Origin: an uncultured Clostridia bacterium | GTDB lineage: Bacteria; Bacillota; Clostridia; Christensenellales; CAG-917 | Length of the DNA stretch: 64,000 nt | NCBI GenBank assembly: GCA_949286725.1 | Contig: CASECZ010000002.1 | Location: 186,001-250,000 of the forward strand | Reading direction: 5' to 3' | In this document: positions 17,250 to 26,276 of the stretch, one piece after another | Numbering within the stretch: position 1 is the stretch's first letter | Layout: each line of letters opens with the position of its first letter | Program-made: the position numbers and the translations under genes | The notes under the pieces: model-generated | Databases searched by the model: none | Told to the model about the DNA's origin: nothing | Seen by the model: only the letters and a program-made list of their open reading frames with translations

Positions 17250-18374
17250 TTATTTTCGTTTTTCGCGCTTTTCCCGCGCCGCTTTCGCCGCTTGCGCCAC
17301 GTCGCGCTCCATTTGCGGCAACAGTTTTTCCATTTCTTCCACCATTCTGAACTGCGTGCGCGCCCGTACAAGGTTGTGTTCGGGGTAGGCGGTCTTGAAG
17401 TAGACGTCGCCGTCGAGATAGTCGGTGAGGAATCTCATCCCGCATTCGAAAGTCATAAGCACGGCGGATTTTGCCATAAGCGCGAGTTCTTTTTCCGTCA
17501 CGCCGTCGCCCAGTCCGTCGAGAAAACCTTGCGCATAGGCACGGAACAGATTTTCGTCGAAATGCACTTTGTCAAGGTCGGGCTCGTCCTCTTTCGCCGT
17601 GGAACAGCCCGCGCGCACTCCGTCGCCGAAATCGTAGAGCATACTTCCTGCCATAACTGTGTCGAGGTCGATTACGCACACGGCTTTTTTGGTGTCGACG
17701 TCAATCAGTACGTTGTTGAGTTTGGTGTCGTTGTGGGTGACGCGCACGGGAATTTCCCCCGCGGCAAGGGCATTTGTCACGAGCGGACACATTTTTTTTC
17801 TGTCGGTGACGAAACGGACTTCGTCGGGCACGCCGACCAACCGTCCGGCCCTGTCCGCTTTCACCGCCGCTTCGAAAGTGTTGTATCTGTTCGCCGTATC
17901 GTGAAACCGCGGTATGACCTCGAAAAGAGAAGTCGCGTCGAAACCCGCAAGTCCGTTCACGAATTCGCCGAACGCACGCCCCGCGTCCTTGTACATTTCC
18001 GCATCGTCGGCGACAAGGTACGCGTCCGTGTTTTCGATAAACTGCGTCGCGCGCCATACGTCCCCGTCGGGGGATTCGTAATAGCGGCTTCCGTCTTTCA
18101 GCGGGATTAGATTCAGGCACTCCCTTTCGGGGTCGCCCCCTCTTTGCAGGACGGAGCGGCGCAGAAATTCCGTGACGGCAATCATATTGCGCATAAGTCC
18201 GCGCCTGTCGGGGAAAACGTACGGGTTGAGCTTTTGCAGGATATAGCGCACCGCAGTGCCGTCGCCGCGGCGGCAACTTGCGGCGTAAGTATCGTTGATG
18301 TGTCCGTTGCCGTACGGGGACACGTCGAAACAAACTCCCTCGAAGGCAAACAAAGCGGCAATATCCGACAACAT
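17250..18374 (-). CDS. NahK-like sugar 1-kinase (APH fold)
   Basis: 374 residues from ATG 18374, spaced 8 bases from GGAG; ATG 18380 two codons upstream is an alternative. GNGHINDTY near the N-terminus is the phosphate-binding region typical of N-acetylhexosamine 1-kinases. [14 protein letters not shown] (catalytic loop) and [21 protein letters not shown] (metal-binding loop) complete the aminoglycoside-phosphotransferase fold. In Bifidobacterium, NahK phosphorylates GlcNAc/GalNAc in the lacto-N-biose pathway together with a GalE. No lacto-N-biose phosphorylase is visible here, so the exact substrate is inferred. Confidence 0.8.
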   Translation of the reverse strand: MLSDIAALFAFEGVCFDVSPYGNGHINDTYAASCRRGDGTAVRYILQKLNPYVFPDRRGLMRNMIAVTEFLRRSVLQRGGDPERECLNLIPLKDGSRYYESPDGDVWRATQFIENTDAYLVADDAEMYKDAGRAFGEFVNGLAGFDATSLFEVIPRFHDTANRYNTFEAAVKADRAGRLVGVPDEVRFVTDRKKMCPLVTNALAAGEIPVRVTHNDTKLNNVLIDVDTKKAVCVIDLDTVMAGSMLYDFGDGVRAGCSTAKEDEPDLDKVHFDENLFRAYAQGFLDGLGDGVTEKELALMAKSAVLMTFECGMRFLTDYLDGDVYFKTAYPEHNLVRARTQFRMVEEMEKLLPQMERDVAQAAKAAREKREKRK

Positions 18375-18508
18375 TTTCATTTCTCCCTCGGGCGTATCGT
18401 ACACCCGATACAATTTTAATATCTGCCACGGCAAAAGTAAAGGGAAAGACGGACGGAACGTTTTTTGCGGATAAGCCGCGAATATCTCAAAAACGGCAAA
18501 TAACCGTA

Positions 18509-18538
18509 TTGACAATGCGTATGCGTGCGCGTTATAAT
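18509..18538 (+). promoter_or_regulatory. Promoter of the 12-gene glycoside operon
   Basis: TTGACA (18509-18514), 18 bases, TATAAT (18533-18538). No other strong promoter is seen before the terminator at 32547. Confidence 0.82.
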
Positions 18539-18558
18539 TAGTTAAAAGTTTTAATTAA
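18538..18558 (+). promoter_or_regulatory. Candidate operator for the ROK regulator
   Basis: 21-base inverted repeat TTAGTTAAAA-G-TTTTAATTAA with one mismatch between arms, starting on the last base of the -10 box. AT-rich arms beginning TTAGTT resemble operators of XylR/NagC-type ROK repressors; such a repressor is the third gene of the operon. Confidence 0.65.
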
Positions 18559-18587
18559 CCCTCGGAAGTTCCGCGGGCGGAGGTAAA

Positions 18588-19091
18588 ATGAAAGTTGCAA
18601 TCGGGTCCGACAAATCGGGCTTTACATTGAAAGAAGCAATCAAAGCGTATCTCTGTTCCGACGAGGCAAAAGCGGCGGGAGTGCAGTTCGATCCCGCGCG
18701 CGACGACCTCGGCACGACGGATGTTGCCGACGTGCATCCGTACTACCGCGTAGCGGGCGACGTCGCCCCTAAAGTGCTTGCGGGTGAGTACGACCGCGCA
18801 ATCCTCATATGCGGTACGGGCGCGGGTATGAACGTCGTGTCCAACAAGTTCAAAGGTCTGAGCGCGGTAGTGTGTGAAGGCGTGTACTCTGCGCGTATGG
18901 CGCGCGTCATCAACGGCGCGCAGGTGTTGTGTATGGGCGGTTGGATTATCGCGCCCGAACTCGGCATCGAAATGGCAAAAGCTTTCCTCGGTGCCGAAAC
19001 GTACGTCGGCATAGAGGAATGGCGCAAGGATTGGTTGTCCGCCGCGGCAGCCAAAGTCAAAGAAATCGAAGACGAAAACTTCTCCGATTAA
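18588..19091 (+). CDS. RpiB/LacAB-family sugar isomerase
   Basis: 167 residues, about 20 longer than RpiB. GSDKSGFTLKEAI at 6-18 replaces the usual SDHGGxxLK, so the substrate-contacting histidine is lysine. ICGTGAGMNVVSNKF carries the catalytic cysteine and anion-binding glycines. The family interconverts aldose and ketose phosphates (ribose 5-P, galactose 6-P, allose 6-P). With a changed N-terminal motif the substrate may be unusual. First gene of the operon, 14 bases before the Fe-ADH gene. Confidence 0.82.
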   Translation: MKVAIGSDKSGFTLKEAIKAYLCSDEAKAAGVQFDPARDDLGTTDVADVHPYYRVAGDVAPKVLAGEYDRAILICGTGAGMNVVSNKFKGLSAVVCEGVYSARMARVINGAQVLCMGGWIIAPELGIEMAKAFLGAETYVGIEEWRKDWLSAAAAKVKEIEDENFSD

Positions 19092-19104
19092 ATACGAGGC
19101 AGAT

Positions 19105-20208
19105 ATGAAATTCGGTTATTCGCAACCCGTCGAAATAAGGTTCGGAGCGGGCACGAGGACGGAGGTCGCCGAGGTTATGCGCAAGCACGGCTTCAAACGC
19201 GGCATTCTCGTTGCCGACGCCTCCTTGGTCGCAAACGGAAGAGCGGATGAGGTTGCAAAGGCGGCGGGACTTGCCGCCGTGTTCGACGGCTTCGGCGCAA
19301 ATCCCGACATAACCGCTGCGGACAAGGCCGCCGCACTCGTGAAGGACTGCGGCGCGGACTGCGTCGTGGCGTTGGGCGGCGGCAGCGCAATGGACCTTGC
19401 CAAGTTCACCGCGCTCGTCGCAAAAAGCGGGAAGTGCGCGGAGGAACTCTTTTACGGGCAACTTACCGCCGAGGGCTTGCCCGTCATCGCTTTGCCCGCC
19501 ACGGCGGGAACGGGGAGCGAGGTCACGGGCGTTTCGGTAATGAGCGATGCGGCGCGCGGTGCCAAAAAGCCGCTCGTGTCGCAGGCGTTTTTCGCAAAGG
19601 CGGCAATCGTCGACCCGGAACTTACGTTGAGCGTTCCTCCCTTCGTCACGGCGACGAGCGGACTCGACGCGATATCCCACGCGCTGGAAGCGTACTGGTG
19701 CAGGGCGCACAACCCGATAAGCGACGCCCTTGCCGAAAAGGCGTTGAAACTGATGTTCGGCAGTCTGGAAAGGGCGTACCGCGACGGCGGCGACGTCGCC
19801 GCGCGCACGGATATGAGCCTCGGCGCGCTGGTTGCGGGGCTGGCGTTTGCGCCCACGCGCACCGCCGCGGTGCACGCGTGCAGCTATCCGCTGTCCGAAA
19901 TTTACCATATGCCGCACGGCGAGGCGTGCGCGTTCACGCTCGACATGTTCGTGAGAATGAACGCCGCGCTCGACCCCGAGAGAACGGAGGCACTTGCCCG
20001 CGCGCTCGGTTTTGCCGACTGCGACGCTATGGCGGACGAAATCGCGCGGCTCAAAAGGGCAACGGGAATGCGCCACACCCTGAAAGAAATCGGGTGCGAC
20101 GACGTCGAGGGGCTTGCCGCGGCTTGCGCGGCGCACCCGCTCATGCAAAATAACAAAAAGGCGTTTTCGGCAGAGGAACTCGCCGTCGCTTTCGGAGGAT
20201 TGAAATGA
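19105..20208 (+). CDS. Iron-containing alcohol dehydrogenase
   Basis: 367 residues. GGGSAMDLAK near 94 binds the dinucleotide phosphates. The metal ligands fit an Asp near 190 (TSGLDAISHALEAYWC) and histidines in ISHALEA and HACSYPLSEIYHMPHGEA. Family III dehydrogenases reduce or oxidise alcohols, glycerol, lactaldehyde or sulfolactaldehyde-type aldehydes. Here it probably disposes of an aldehyde fragment of the imported sugar. It overlaps the regulator gene by 4 bases. Confidence 0.88.
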   Translation: MKFGYSQPVEIRFGAGTRTEVAEVMRKHGFKRGILVADASLVANGRADEVAKAAGLAAVFDGFGANPDITAADKAAALVKDCGADCVVALGGGSAMDLAKFTALVAKSGKCAEELFYGQLTAEGLPVIALPATAGTGSEVTGVSVMSDAARGAKKPLVSQAFFAKAAIVDPELTLSVPPFVTATSGLDAISHALEAYWCRAHNPISDALAEKALKLMFGSLERAYRDGGDVAARTDMSLGALVAGLAFAPTRTAAVHACSYPLSEIYHMPHGEACAFTLDMFVRMNAALDPERTEALARALGFADCDAMADEIARLKRATGMRHTLKEIGCDDVEGLAAACAAHPLMQNNKKAFSAEELAVAFGGLK

Positions 20209-21332
20209 CTTCTTCGGGAACCCGCAGTCTGAAAGGTCTTCGCCGCGGAAACAAGGAAGCAGTGCTATTTCTGCTCATGCGCGGCGGCGAAATGTCGCGT
20301 GTCAGAATAGCCTCGTCCACGGGACTGACGACGGCGTCCGTCACGCAACTGGTAAAGGACCTGATTGCCGAAGGGCTGGTGGCGGAGAGCGGAGAACTCC
20401 CGCGCGAAGTGGCGGGCAGACGCGAAACCCTGTTGAAATTCGAGGCGGGGTCCGTCGCCGCGATAGGCGTCAACGTGGAGAGCGACCGCACGCACCTTTC
20501 CGCCTGCACATGGAACGAAGTTCTGCGCGAGGAAATCTATCCCACGGCGGAACTCTTCGCCGACGGCACGGGCAAACTCAAAGAGAGAATAAACGAACTC
20601 GCGAAGCTGTGCGAGGGCAGAATATTCGCGGGGGCAGGCATTGCAATCGTGGGTCTCACCGACGACGAGGAGGGGGAGTCCGTCAGCAGTTACGGAGTTC
20701 TTCCCGACGGATACGCGCTCGCCAACGACATCGCCGCGGGCACGGGAATGCACGTCGAAATGACCAACAACGTGCGGGCGCAGGCCCGCGCCCTGATGAC
20801 GGGCAAAGAGGACAGTTTCATGCTCGTCAAACACGGACCCGGCGTCGGGTGTGCGGTTATCGCCGACTGCGCGGTGGTCGCGGGAGCGGCAAACCGAGCG
20901 GGCGAAATCGGGCATACCGTCGCCAAGGAAGGGGGCGAACCGTGCCGTTGCGGCAAACGCGGTTGCCTGGAAGCGTATGTGTCGGAAAGGCGCATAAGAA
21001 CACTTTATCTTGCAAAAACGGGCAATGAAATATCGATTTCGGAGATATATGACAAATACGGCGAGGACGCCGCGGCGACGGAAATCCTGGACGGATGTCT
21101 TGACTTGCTCGCCGTGTCCATAGGCAACGCCGCCATGTTGCTCAACCCCGTGCGGGTGCTTGCGACGGGCGGAATCTTCTCCCGAGAGAAACTCTTCGAC
21201 GCTTTCCGTGCGGCGGTGGTCAAGGCGGGCTTCGGCGGCTCGTTCGCTCTGTCGCGTATAGGCGACGACAAAAAACTAAAAGCGTTTTCGGGTGCGCGGC
21301 ACGTCATTCTGCGCCGCGTATTCGGATTGTAA
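20205..21332 (+). CDS. ROK-family transcriptional regulator
   Basis: 375 residues. An N-terminal winged helix-turn-helix (about 15-70, RVRIASSTGLTTASVTQLVK) precedes an ROK sugar-sensing domain with the zinc motif CRCGKRGCLEAY near 247-258 and a GHTV-type segment. It lacks a clear intact kinase phosphate loop, as in repressors of the NagC/XylR/Mlc class. It starts by ATGA overlap with the Fe-ADH gene. Likely it binds the palindrome at 18538-18558 and is released by an intermediate of the pathway. Confidence 0.9.
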   Translation: MTSSGTRSLKGLRRGNKEAVLFLLMRGGEMSRVRIASSTGLTTASVTQLVKDLIAEGLVAESGELPREVAGRRETLLKFEAGSVAAIGVNVESDRTHLSACTWNEVLREEIYPTAELFADGTGKLKERINELAKLCEGRIFAGAGIAIVGLTDDEEGESVSSYGVLPDGYALANDIAAGTGMHVEMTNNVRAQARALMTGKEDSFMLVKHGPGVGCAVIADCAVVAGAANRAGEIGHTVAKEGGEPCRCGKRGCLEAYVSERRIRTLYLAKTGNEISISEIYDKYGEDAAATEILDGCLDLLAVSIGNAAMLLNPVRVLATGGIFSREKLFDAFRAAVVKAGFGGSFALSRIGDDKKLKAFSGARHVILRRVFGL

Positions 21333-21342
21333 GGAACGTGTT

Positions 21343-22659
21343 ATGGCTAAAAGAAAAATCAGATTGGGCATAGTTTGCCTGACGCGCAACACTTTCGACT
21401 TCAAAGCGGCGGAAGAAATCTACCGCGGCATAGTCAAAAAACTGGAAGCAAGAGAAGACATATCTCTTGCGGCGTTTGCCGACCCCGTAATGGAAATCCC
21501 GCAGGCAATCGAGGCGGGCGAGTTTCTGCGCAGGGAGGGCGCGGAAGCGGTCGCCGTCGTGTCGGGGACTTTCCACCTCGGCGGATTGGTGCTGGAAATC
21601 AAAAAACGCTGTGACAAACCTCTTCTGCTGTGGGGGTTGCCCGAACTGCCGTACAATGGCGGCAAAATCAGGCTCAATTCCGTGTGCGGCGTAAATCTCA
21701 ACGCGTCCAACCTGTTCAAAAGCGGATACAGAGATTTTGCGTACAAGGTATCTTCCGACATAGACGAGGACTGGCTCGATGCAGTACGTATGATTTCCGC
21801 GCTCCGCGAGGGACGCATAGGCGTGCTCGGTTCCCGCGCGCACGGGTTCTACAACGTCGGTGTGGACGAGCTCGCGCTTTACCGCAAATACGGTTGTTCG
21901 GTGGAGTTCTGCGAGTTGTCGGAGGCGTACTCCTTTGACGCGGACGAAAAGAGCGTTGCCGAATACCGCGAACGCACTGACCGACTTTTCGACGGCAGCG
22001 GCGTGACGGAGGTGCAGAAGGACAAGGTTGCCGTGCTTTGCGCACGTCTCAAAGCCTTTATGCAGGCGCGCGGATTTTCCGCGCTTGCCGTGCGTTGCTG
22101 GCCCGAGTTCGCGGCGGGGTTCGGCATTGCGCCCTGTGCGTCGATGTCCCTGTTGCAGGACGATGGTTTCGTACTTGCCTGCGAGGGCGACGTGGACTGC
22201 GCGCTCACCATGCTTTGTCACAAAGCCGCAGGTGCCGACGTGCCTTTCATGGCGGACATATCGCAGGTGGACGACGCGGCGGGGACCGCTCTCATGTGGC
22301 ATTGCGGCGTGGCTCCGCGTTCTCTGTGCGCCGCCGACTGCACGGCGACACTCGACACCTATTTCGCGGGCGGCAGAGGAGTGACGGCGGGTTTCGTCAT
22401 GAAGTGCGGCAGGGTGGAAATCGCAAGACTGGACAGCGTGAACGGCAAATACAGACTGTACACCGAAACGGGCACGGCGGTGCCCATGGAAAAACAGCTC
22501 ACGGGTACGTATGCCAAGGTTAAATTTGACCGTCCCGCCAAGGAAGTGCTGGACAGAGTGATATACGGCGGCATCGCCCACCACGTGTCCATGGTTTACG
22601 GCGACTACGGCAAGGCGTTCGAGACCTTTGCCAGACTGACCGACACGGAGATACTATGA
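21343..22659 (+). CDS. L-fucose/L-arabinose isomerase-like protein
   Basis: 438 residues from ATG 21343 (AAGGA 8 bases upstream). The fold signature includes VVSGTFHLGG and LLLWGLPE in the N-terminal domain, GRIGVLGSRAHGFY in the middle and AVRCWPEF near 250, as in fucose isomerase-related proteins. The C-terminus (about 340-430) looks like the fucose isomerase C-terminal domain. Family members isomerise aldoses and ketoses with Mn2+, but many remain uncharacterised. It overlaps the DUF4867-like gene by 4 bases. Confidence 0.78.
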   Translation: MAKRKIRLGIVCLTRNTFDFKAAEEIYRGIVKKLEAREDISLAAFADPVMEIPQAIEAGEFLRREGAEAVAVVSGTFHLGGLVLEIKKRCDKPLLLWGLPELPYNGGKIRLNSVCGVNLNASNLFKSGYRDFAYKVSSDIDEDWLDAVRMISALREGRIGVLGSRAHGFYNVGVDELALYRKYGCSVEFCELSEAYSFDADEKSVAEYRERTDRLFDGSGVTEVQKDKVAVLCARLKAFMQARGFSALAVRCWPEFAAGFGIAPCASMSLLQDDGFVLACEGDVDCALTMLCHKAAGADVPFMADISQVDDAAGTALMWHCGVAPRSLCAADCTATLDTYFAGGRGVTAGFVMKCGRVEIARLDSVNGKYRLYTETGTAVPMEKQLTGTYAKVKFDRPAKEVLDRVIYGGIAHHVSMVYGDYGKAFETFARLTDTEIL

Positions 22660-23294
22660 AACCGCATTTCGACTGCGACATAAAGGTGCTGACGACGGAG
22701 GACGAAAGCCCTCTGTTCGGGCGCGTGGACGTCGACACGACGGAGATACTGCGTCTTGCCGAGGGTCTGGAATACGCCGCCGAAGGCAACACGTACGTCG
22801 CGTCCGACCCCGTGCTCGAAGAGATCGCCGCGGTAAGGGAAATAGAAAGGAAGGTTTTTGCCGAACTGCCCGTGCAGGCGGGTTGGTGTTTCGGCAAGAA
22901 CAGAAAGATGAACGGCATGGAGTGGCACAAGTCCTCCGAAACGGTCGTCGCCTGCACCGACTGCGCGCTGATACTCGGTGACGTAAAGGACGTAATCGAC
23001 GACGTCTACGACTCTTCCCGCGCGGTGGCGCTGTATCTGAAAAGGGGAGAGGCGGCGGAACTGTTCTCGGGGACTTTGCACCTCGCGCCGTTGCCCGTCG
23101 GGGAGCGGTTTGCCGCGGCGATAATCCTGCCCGCGGGCACGAACTCTCCTTTGAAGGGAGGCATAGACGGCACCTTGCGCGCCGTCAACAAATGGTTGTT
23201 GGTTCATCCCGAGAACGAAGCGGGATTGCGTGCGGGAGGAAAAGCGGGCGTGACAGGCACAAATATCACGCTGACGGGATATGACGACGAATAA
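22656..23294 (+). CDS. DUF4867-like protein
   Basis: 212 residues, no signal peptide. PVQAGWCFGKNRKMNGMEWH, then CTDCALILGDV, and a C-terminal segment with HPENE resemble DUF4867 proteins found next to sugar-isomerase genes in Firmicutes; the fold looks cupin-like (beta-rich with GTLHLAPLPVG). Function unknown; an aldose epimerase or isomerase accessory role is possible. Genes on both sides overlap it (4 and 14 bases), so it is a core part of the pathway. Confidence 0.62.
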   Translation: MKPHFDCDIKVLTTEDESPLFGRVDVDTTEILRLAEGLEYAAEGNTYVASDPVLEEIAAVREIERKVFAELPVQAGWCFGKNRKMNGMEWHKSSETVVACTDCALILGDVKDVIDDVYDSSRAVALYLKRGEAAELFSGTLHLAPLPVGERFAAAIILPAGTNSPLKGGIDGTLRAVNKWLLVHPENEAGLRAGGKAGVTGTNITLTGYDDE

Positions 23295-24273
23295 AAACGC
23301 GGTTGCCGACGTGCTGTGCATATCGGGTATGATTGTCGCGTGGACGGCGTACTACCTTGCGTCGGACTGGGCGGTCGGATTCACGGGGTCGGCTTTTGCG
23401 GCGGGAATGCTCCTGCGCGCGGCGGCACTGGTATTCCTCACCGTGTATCTCATCGTTCGAGGCAAGTTCGCCCTGATATTCAAACAGGGCAAAACCGCGC
23501 TGGTGCTGCTCGTCATAGGCGTACTGGGTTATATGCTGGACACGTTCGCGAACCTCGGGTTTGCCTACGGGTCGGTGGGCACGGGCACCGTGCTGCTCAA
23601 AACCGACATACTTATGGCAAACGTCGCCACGGCGGTGTTCCTCAGAGAAAGGCTTTACGCCTCGGACTGGATTGCCACGCTCGTAATGCTCGGCGGCGTT
23701 ATAATGGTGCTGGACATAGACTTCGCCTCGGCGACGTTCAACTGGTACGACCTGTTCTTCATCGCAAGCGCGGCGTCGGTTACGGCAAACGCATTTGTCA
23801 TAAAGGGAGCGCAGGACAAGCTCGGCGCCGACTCCGACGTTATCGGTTACTACAACAACTTCGTGGTGTTGGTGCTGTTCACCGTCAGTTCGCTGATAGC
23901 GGGTGACTTCGGCAGGTTTGCGTCGCTGGACTTCGAGGTGTGGCACGTTTTCGCCATACTGGGCGGCGGTCTTGCGCAGACGCTCATCTACGTGTTTTAC
24001 TATCGCAATCTGCGCCGTCACCCCGTGTGGGTCGTCAAACTGTATATGCTGTTCGTCCCCGTGCTGACCTGCATAGCGGGCGTACTGCTTTTCGACGAGA
24101 GCTTCGGCGCGATGAAAGCGGTGGGTATGGTGCTTGTGCTCGGCGGGGCGGCGGCAATCGCTCTCCGCGGCAAAATCAACGGCGGCAAAATCGTCCGCAA
24201 GGACTGGGCGGAGTACGTCTACCGACGCGAGGAAAGAGAAGGAGAAGATTATGAGACTGGTTCGGCAAGGTGA
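23281..24273 (+). CDS. EamA/DMT-superfamily permease
   Basis: 330 residues with about ten hydrophobic segments spread over residues 7-295 in two repeated halves, the EamA pattern. There is a charged cytoplasmic tail. Family members export or import small metabolites. Because the operon also has a GPH symporter for uptake, this one may export an end product; that is inference. It overlaps its neighbours by 14 and 23 bases. Confidence 0.82.
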   Translation: MTTNKNAVADVLCISGMIVAWTAYYLASDWAVGFTGSAFAAGMLLRAAALVFLTVYLIVRGKFALIFKQGKTALVLLVIGVLGYMLDTFANLGFAYGSVGTGTVLLKTDILMANVATAVFLRERLYASDWIATLVMLGGVIMVLDIDFASATFNWYDLFFIASAASVTANAFVIKGAQDKLGADSDVIGYYNNFVVLVLFTVSSLIAGDFGRFASLDFEVWHVFAILGGGLAQTLIYVFYYRNLRRHPVWVVKLYMLFVPVLTCIAGVLLFDESFGAMKAVGMVLVLGGAAAIALRGKINGGKIVRKDWAEYVYRREEREGEDYETGSAR

Positions 24274-26224
24274 TACGGCGGCACTCTTTTTCGGGGGAAG
24301 AAAAGTGTTCGAACACACACCGCAAAATCCTTTCGCGACCGCTTTGGCGGGGAAGATTTCCTATCGGAGCTCCCACGGCAATTTCAAGGTTGCGGAAAAG
24401 ACGGGCAAACGAACGCCGCTTATGCTGGAAGCCGCGGACGGCAACGTGCTGACCTTTTCGGCGGACGGCAAGAGTCTGCGCGTCACCGTCACCGAAAAGT
24501 GCGACGGCGTGGAACTCGGGCTCGACCCGAACTGCGCTTTCGTCACGGAACTGCGCTTTGCGGCAATACCCGACGAGGGCATGTTCGGCGGCGGGGAGCA
24601 GTACCGTCAACTCAACATGAAAGGGGAGAAAATCGTCAACTTCGTTTCGGAGCACATCGTCGTGCCGCCCATCGTCAGAAAGACGATTTTCAAGTTTTTG
24701 CCTTACAAGGAAAAACCCCATTCCTATATCGAAACATACAGCCCGATGAGCACGTACACGAGCAGCGAGAAATACGCGTTGCGTTTCGACGTGTCGTCGT
24801 ACGGCGTCGCGGATTTCACGCGCGGGGACGTGTCCGTTTTCCGTTTCAAGGACTGCCCGAGGAGCGTGTATTTCACGGCGGGCAAGGACTTTCATTCCGT
24901 CGCGCGGGCGCTCAACGCACACACACCGTGCAGAGCGTATCTTCCCGACTGGTGCAACGAAGGAATGATTGTCGCGGTGCAGGGAGGAATGGAGCGAGTG
25001 ACGGAAAAGGCACTTTATATGCAGAAAAAGGGCGTTAAAGTGTCGGGTGTGTGGTGTCAGGATTGGAGCGGCAGAAAAGTGACCGCCGTCGGCAAGCAGG
25101 TGTACTGGAACTGGGAAGCCGACCGCACGCTGTATCCCGACATCGAAAAGGGCATTGCAAGGCTCAACGACGCGGGCATAAGATTTCTCGCCTACATCAA
25201 CCCTTATCTCGTCAGGGGCGGCAGACTGTACGAGGAATGCGCCGCGAACAAAATGCTCATTCTCAACGCGGAAGGGGAGGTGTATCACGTCAAGTCGACG
25301 ACGTTCGACGCGGGCATGCTCGACCTCACCAATCCCGCCGCGGTGGAGTTCGTGAAGGAAAGACTGATAAAGAAAAACATGCTCGACCTGGGCATAGACG
25401 GATACATGGCGGACTTCGGCGAGTATCTGCCCGTCGACTGCGTGTTGCATGACGGCGACCCTGCGGAAATGCACAACGAGTGGCCCGCCCTGTGGGCGAA
25501 AATCAACCGCGAAGCGGTGGAGTCGCACCCTCGCGCAAAAGAGATATTCTTCTTCACGCGGTCGGGGTACAACGGTGCACAGAGCCACACGACGATTATG
25601 TGGAACGGCGACCAGCACGTGGACTTCACCAAGGACTACGGCATGCCGTGCGTCATGCCCGCGTCCTTCAATCTCGGATTTTCGGGCATGGCGGCGGTGC
25701 ACAGCGACGTGGGCGGTTTCATAAGTTTCGCGTCGCTTGCGCGCAGCAAGGAGTTGCTTGTGCGGTGGACGGAGATGAACGCGTTTTCTCCGCTCATGCG
25801 CTCGCACGAAACGATACGTCCCGATGTCAACGTGCAGCCTTACGACGACGAGGTCATCGGGTACACGGCGTCGCTCGCGCGCGTGCACGCCGCGCTCAAA
25901 CCTTATATCGCGCATTGCATGGACGAGGCGTGCGAGGGCATACCCGTCATGCGTCCCGACTTTTACGAGAGCGGGGACTTCGGCGAACACAAAGAGGACT
26001 ACGCCTATCTTCTCGGTGCCGACGTGTTCGTGGCTCCCGTGACGGAAAAGGGCGCGCTCGCGCGCACGGTGACTTTGCCCGCGGGCAGGTGGATAAAGTT
26101 CTTCGACGGCACCGAACACGAGGGAGGCGGCACGGCGACGTTCGACGCACCGCTCGGCAAGCCCGTCGCGTTTTACAGAAAGGGCAGTTCCTTTGCGGAA
26201 CTGTTTGCCTCGGTCGCGCTGTGA
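24251..26224 (+). CDS. GH31 glycosidase of the YihQ (sulfoquinovosidase-like) group
   Basis: 657 residues from ATG 24251 (AAGGAG upstream). It matches E. coli YihQ closely in pattern: GVWCQDWSG, LAYINPY, MADFGEY with the nucleophile D388, and WNGDQHVDF with acid/base D454. In YihQ the sulfonate pocket is built from Gln262, Gln288, Arg301, Trp304 and Tyr508 (numbering from memory). The equivalents here are Q244, Q270, Q283, W286 and F490, so the arginine and tyrosine are replaced. No signal peptide, so it acts in the cytoplasm on an imported glycoside. The scaffold is certain; the exact substrate is open. Confidence 0.9.
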   Translation: MRLVRQGDTAALFFGGRKVFEHTPQNPFATALAGKISYRSSHGNFKVAEKTGKRTPLMLEAADGNVLTFSADGKSLRVTVTEKCDGVELGLDPNCAFVTELRFAAIPDEGMFGGGEQYRQLNMKGEKIVNFVSEHIVVPPIVRKTIFKFLPYKEKPHSYIETYSPMSTYTSSEKYALRFDVSSYGVADFTRGDVSVFRFKDCPRSVYFTAGKDFHSVARALNAHTPCRAYLPDWCNEGMIVAVQGGMERVTEKALYMQKKGVKVSGVWCQDWSGRKVTAVGKQVYWNWEADRTLYPDIEKGIARLNDAGIRFLAYINPYLVRGGRLYEECAANKMLILNAEGEVYHVKSTTFDAGMLDLTNPAAVEFVKERLIKKNMLDLGIDGYMADFGEYLPVDCVLHDGDPAEMHNEWPALWAKINREAVESHPRAKEIFFFTRSGYNGAQSHTTIMWNGDQHVDFTKDYGMPCVMPASFNLGFSGMAAVHSDVGGFISFASLARSKELLVRWTEMNAFSPLMRSHETIRPDVNVQPYDDEVIGYTASLARVHAALKPYIAHCMDEACEGIPVMRPDFYESGDFGEHKEDYAYLLGADVFVAPVTEKGALARTVTLPAGRWIKFFDGTEHEGGGTATFDAPLGKPVAFYRKGSSFAELFASVAL

Positions 26225-26276
26225 CGCGGTCGGGTATAGACGAAAATCTCCGTCAATGACGGTCAAGGGGGAAAAT

